This document shows positions 4,689 through 5,128 of a stretch of DNA of 5,128 nt, in pieces. A program made the position numbers and the translations under genes. The stretch covers positions 1-5,128 of the forward strand of contig JASHSY010000186.1 of NCBI GenBank assembly GCA_030040825.1, in the 5' to 3' direction. Source of the DNA: Xanthobacteraceae bacterium (GTDB taxonomy: Bacteria > Pseudomonadota > Alphaproteobacteria > Rhizobiales > Xanthobacteraceae). A model generated the notes under the pieces. That model did no database searches, was not told where the DNA came from, and was given only the letters and a program-made list of their open reading frames with translations. How positions within the stretch are numbered: position 1 is the stretch's first letter; every line of letters begins with the position of its first letter.

Positions 4689-5128
4689 ATGTCTCAGCGT
4701 GGTTGGCTGACGCCTGTGAGCAAGAGCGGCCGCGGTTTAGTGGCGTCGGCTGTGCTGGCGGTGCTTGTGGTGCTCGTTGGCGTGTCGCGCACGTTAGTCT
4801 GGGCGGCGGACGCGCAGGTGGCCGAAGACGTCCAGTTGGTGGTAATTACACTAAATAAATCAAAGACCTTAGACATGGGCGCGCCGTTTGCTTCGGCGGT
4901 CGTCGGCAGCCCGTTTATCGCCGATGCGATGCCGATGACCGATCGCAAGCTTTATATTCAGGGGAAACGCATTGGCACGACCAACATTTCGATCTTCGAC
5001 GAGAATATGAAACTCGTTAAGGTCATCGATATCGAGGTCGCCATCGACGCGCGAAATCTTCAGGCAAAAATCCTTGCGGTCACCGGCGAGCGCGGGATTC
5101 GCGTGTCCAACGACAACGGGCAAATTGT
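4689..5128 (+). CDS. cpaC: Tad pilus outer-membrane secretin CpaC/RcpA, N-terminal part
   Basis: The frame is open to the window edge, giving 146 complete codons; secretins of this type are usually about 450-600 residues, so most of the protein including the beta-barrel is missing. The start ATG 4689 has a G-run (4677-4682) 6 nt upstream as ribosome binding site. The product begins with a long signal peptide: charged residues up to about 15, a hydrophobic core at about 17-36, and likely cleavage near VWAA (37-40). The pilus-assembly N-terminal domain follows at about 46-118, with VQLVVITLNKSKTLDMGAP, VVGSPFIADAMPMTDRKLYIQGKRIGTTNISIFD and KVIDIEV. This is the N0-like domain that docks secretins to inner-membrane partners. 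CpaC forms the channel through which the pilus leaves the outer membrane. The order cpaB-cpaC is the conserved Tad order and supports the call. Confidence 0.92.
   Translation, partial: MSQRGWLTPVSKSGRGLVASAVLAVLVVLVGVSRTLVWAADAQVAEDVQLVVITLNKSKTLDMGAPFASAVVGSPFIADAMPMTDRKLYIQGKRIGTTNISIFDENMKLVKVIDIEVAIDARNLQAKILAVTGERGIRVSNDNGQI

Noticed and set aside
1..5128. CRISPR array, tRNA, insertion sequence or prophage signs
   Set aside because: No regularly spaced repeats, cloverleaf sequence, transposase-like frame or terminal inverted repeats were found on reading both strands.

Overview
The window reads as a chromosomal segment of an alphaproteobacterium, most plausibly Hyphomicrobiales (Bradyrhizobium-like). 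This rests on the style of the CpaB and CpaC proteins, the moderate-to-high GC content and the gene order. Lineage is inferred from recollection of protein families, not from a search. It holds two units that diverge from a 585-bp intergenic region at about 2573-3157.

Left, minus strand: a multi-pass membrane protein resembling GT-C-fold glycosyltransferases (2572-1094, TTG start) is followed, after a 300-bp gap, by the N-terminal 264 residues of an HTTM-domain (vitamin K-dependent carboxylase-like / SdpB-like) membrane protein (793 to the window edge). Upstream of the first gene is a candidate promoter with a good -10 box and no recognisable -35. A tandem pair of 13-bp near-palindromes (2616-2641) lies where an activator would bind.

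Right, plus strand: the start of a Flp/Tad (tight adherence) pilus locus. A TTGACA promoter with an A/T-rich block upstream (about 2987-3040) precedes two 61-residue Flp pilin genes in tandem (3158-3343 and 3395-3580), then cpaB (3705-4529) and the 5' part of the secretin gene cpaC (4689 to the window edge). The two pilins differ at one of 44 mature residues but at seven of 17 leader residues, and both end in a short two-cysteine segment. A prepilin peptidase gene (cpaA/tadV), often placed between flp and cpaB, is not present there.

Three strong hairpins lie in the pilus unit: one across the flp2 stop codon, one just before cpaB, and one between cpaB and cpaC. They suggest that pilin message is stabilised or cut away from the assembly-gene message, which would give the high pilin to low machinery ratio this system needs. 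No mobile element, CRISPR array, tRNA or rRNA was seen. The Tad locus itself is a known system. The less usual points are the paired pilins, the hairpins and the tandem palindromes.
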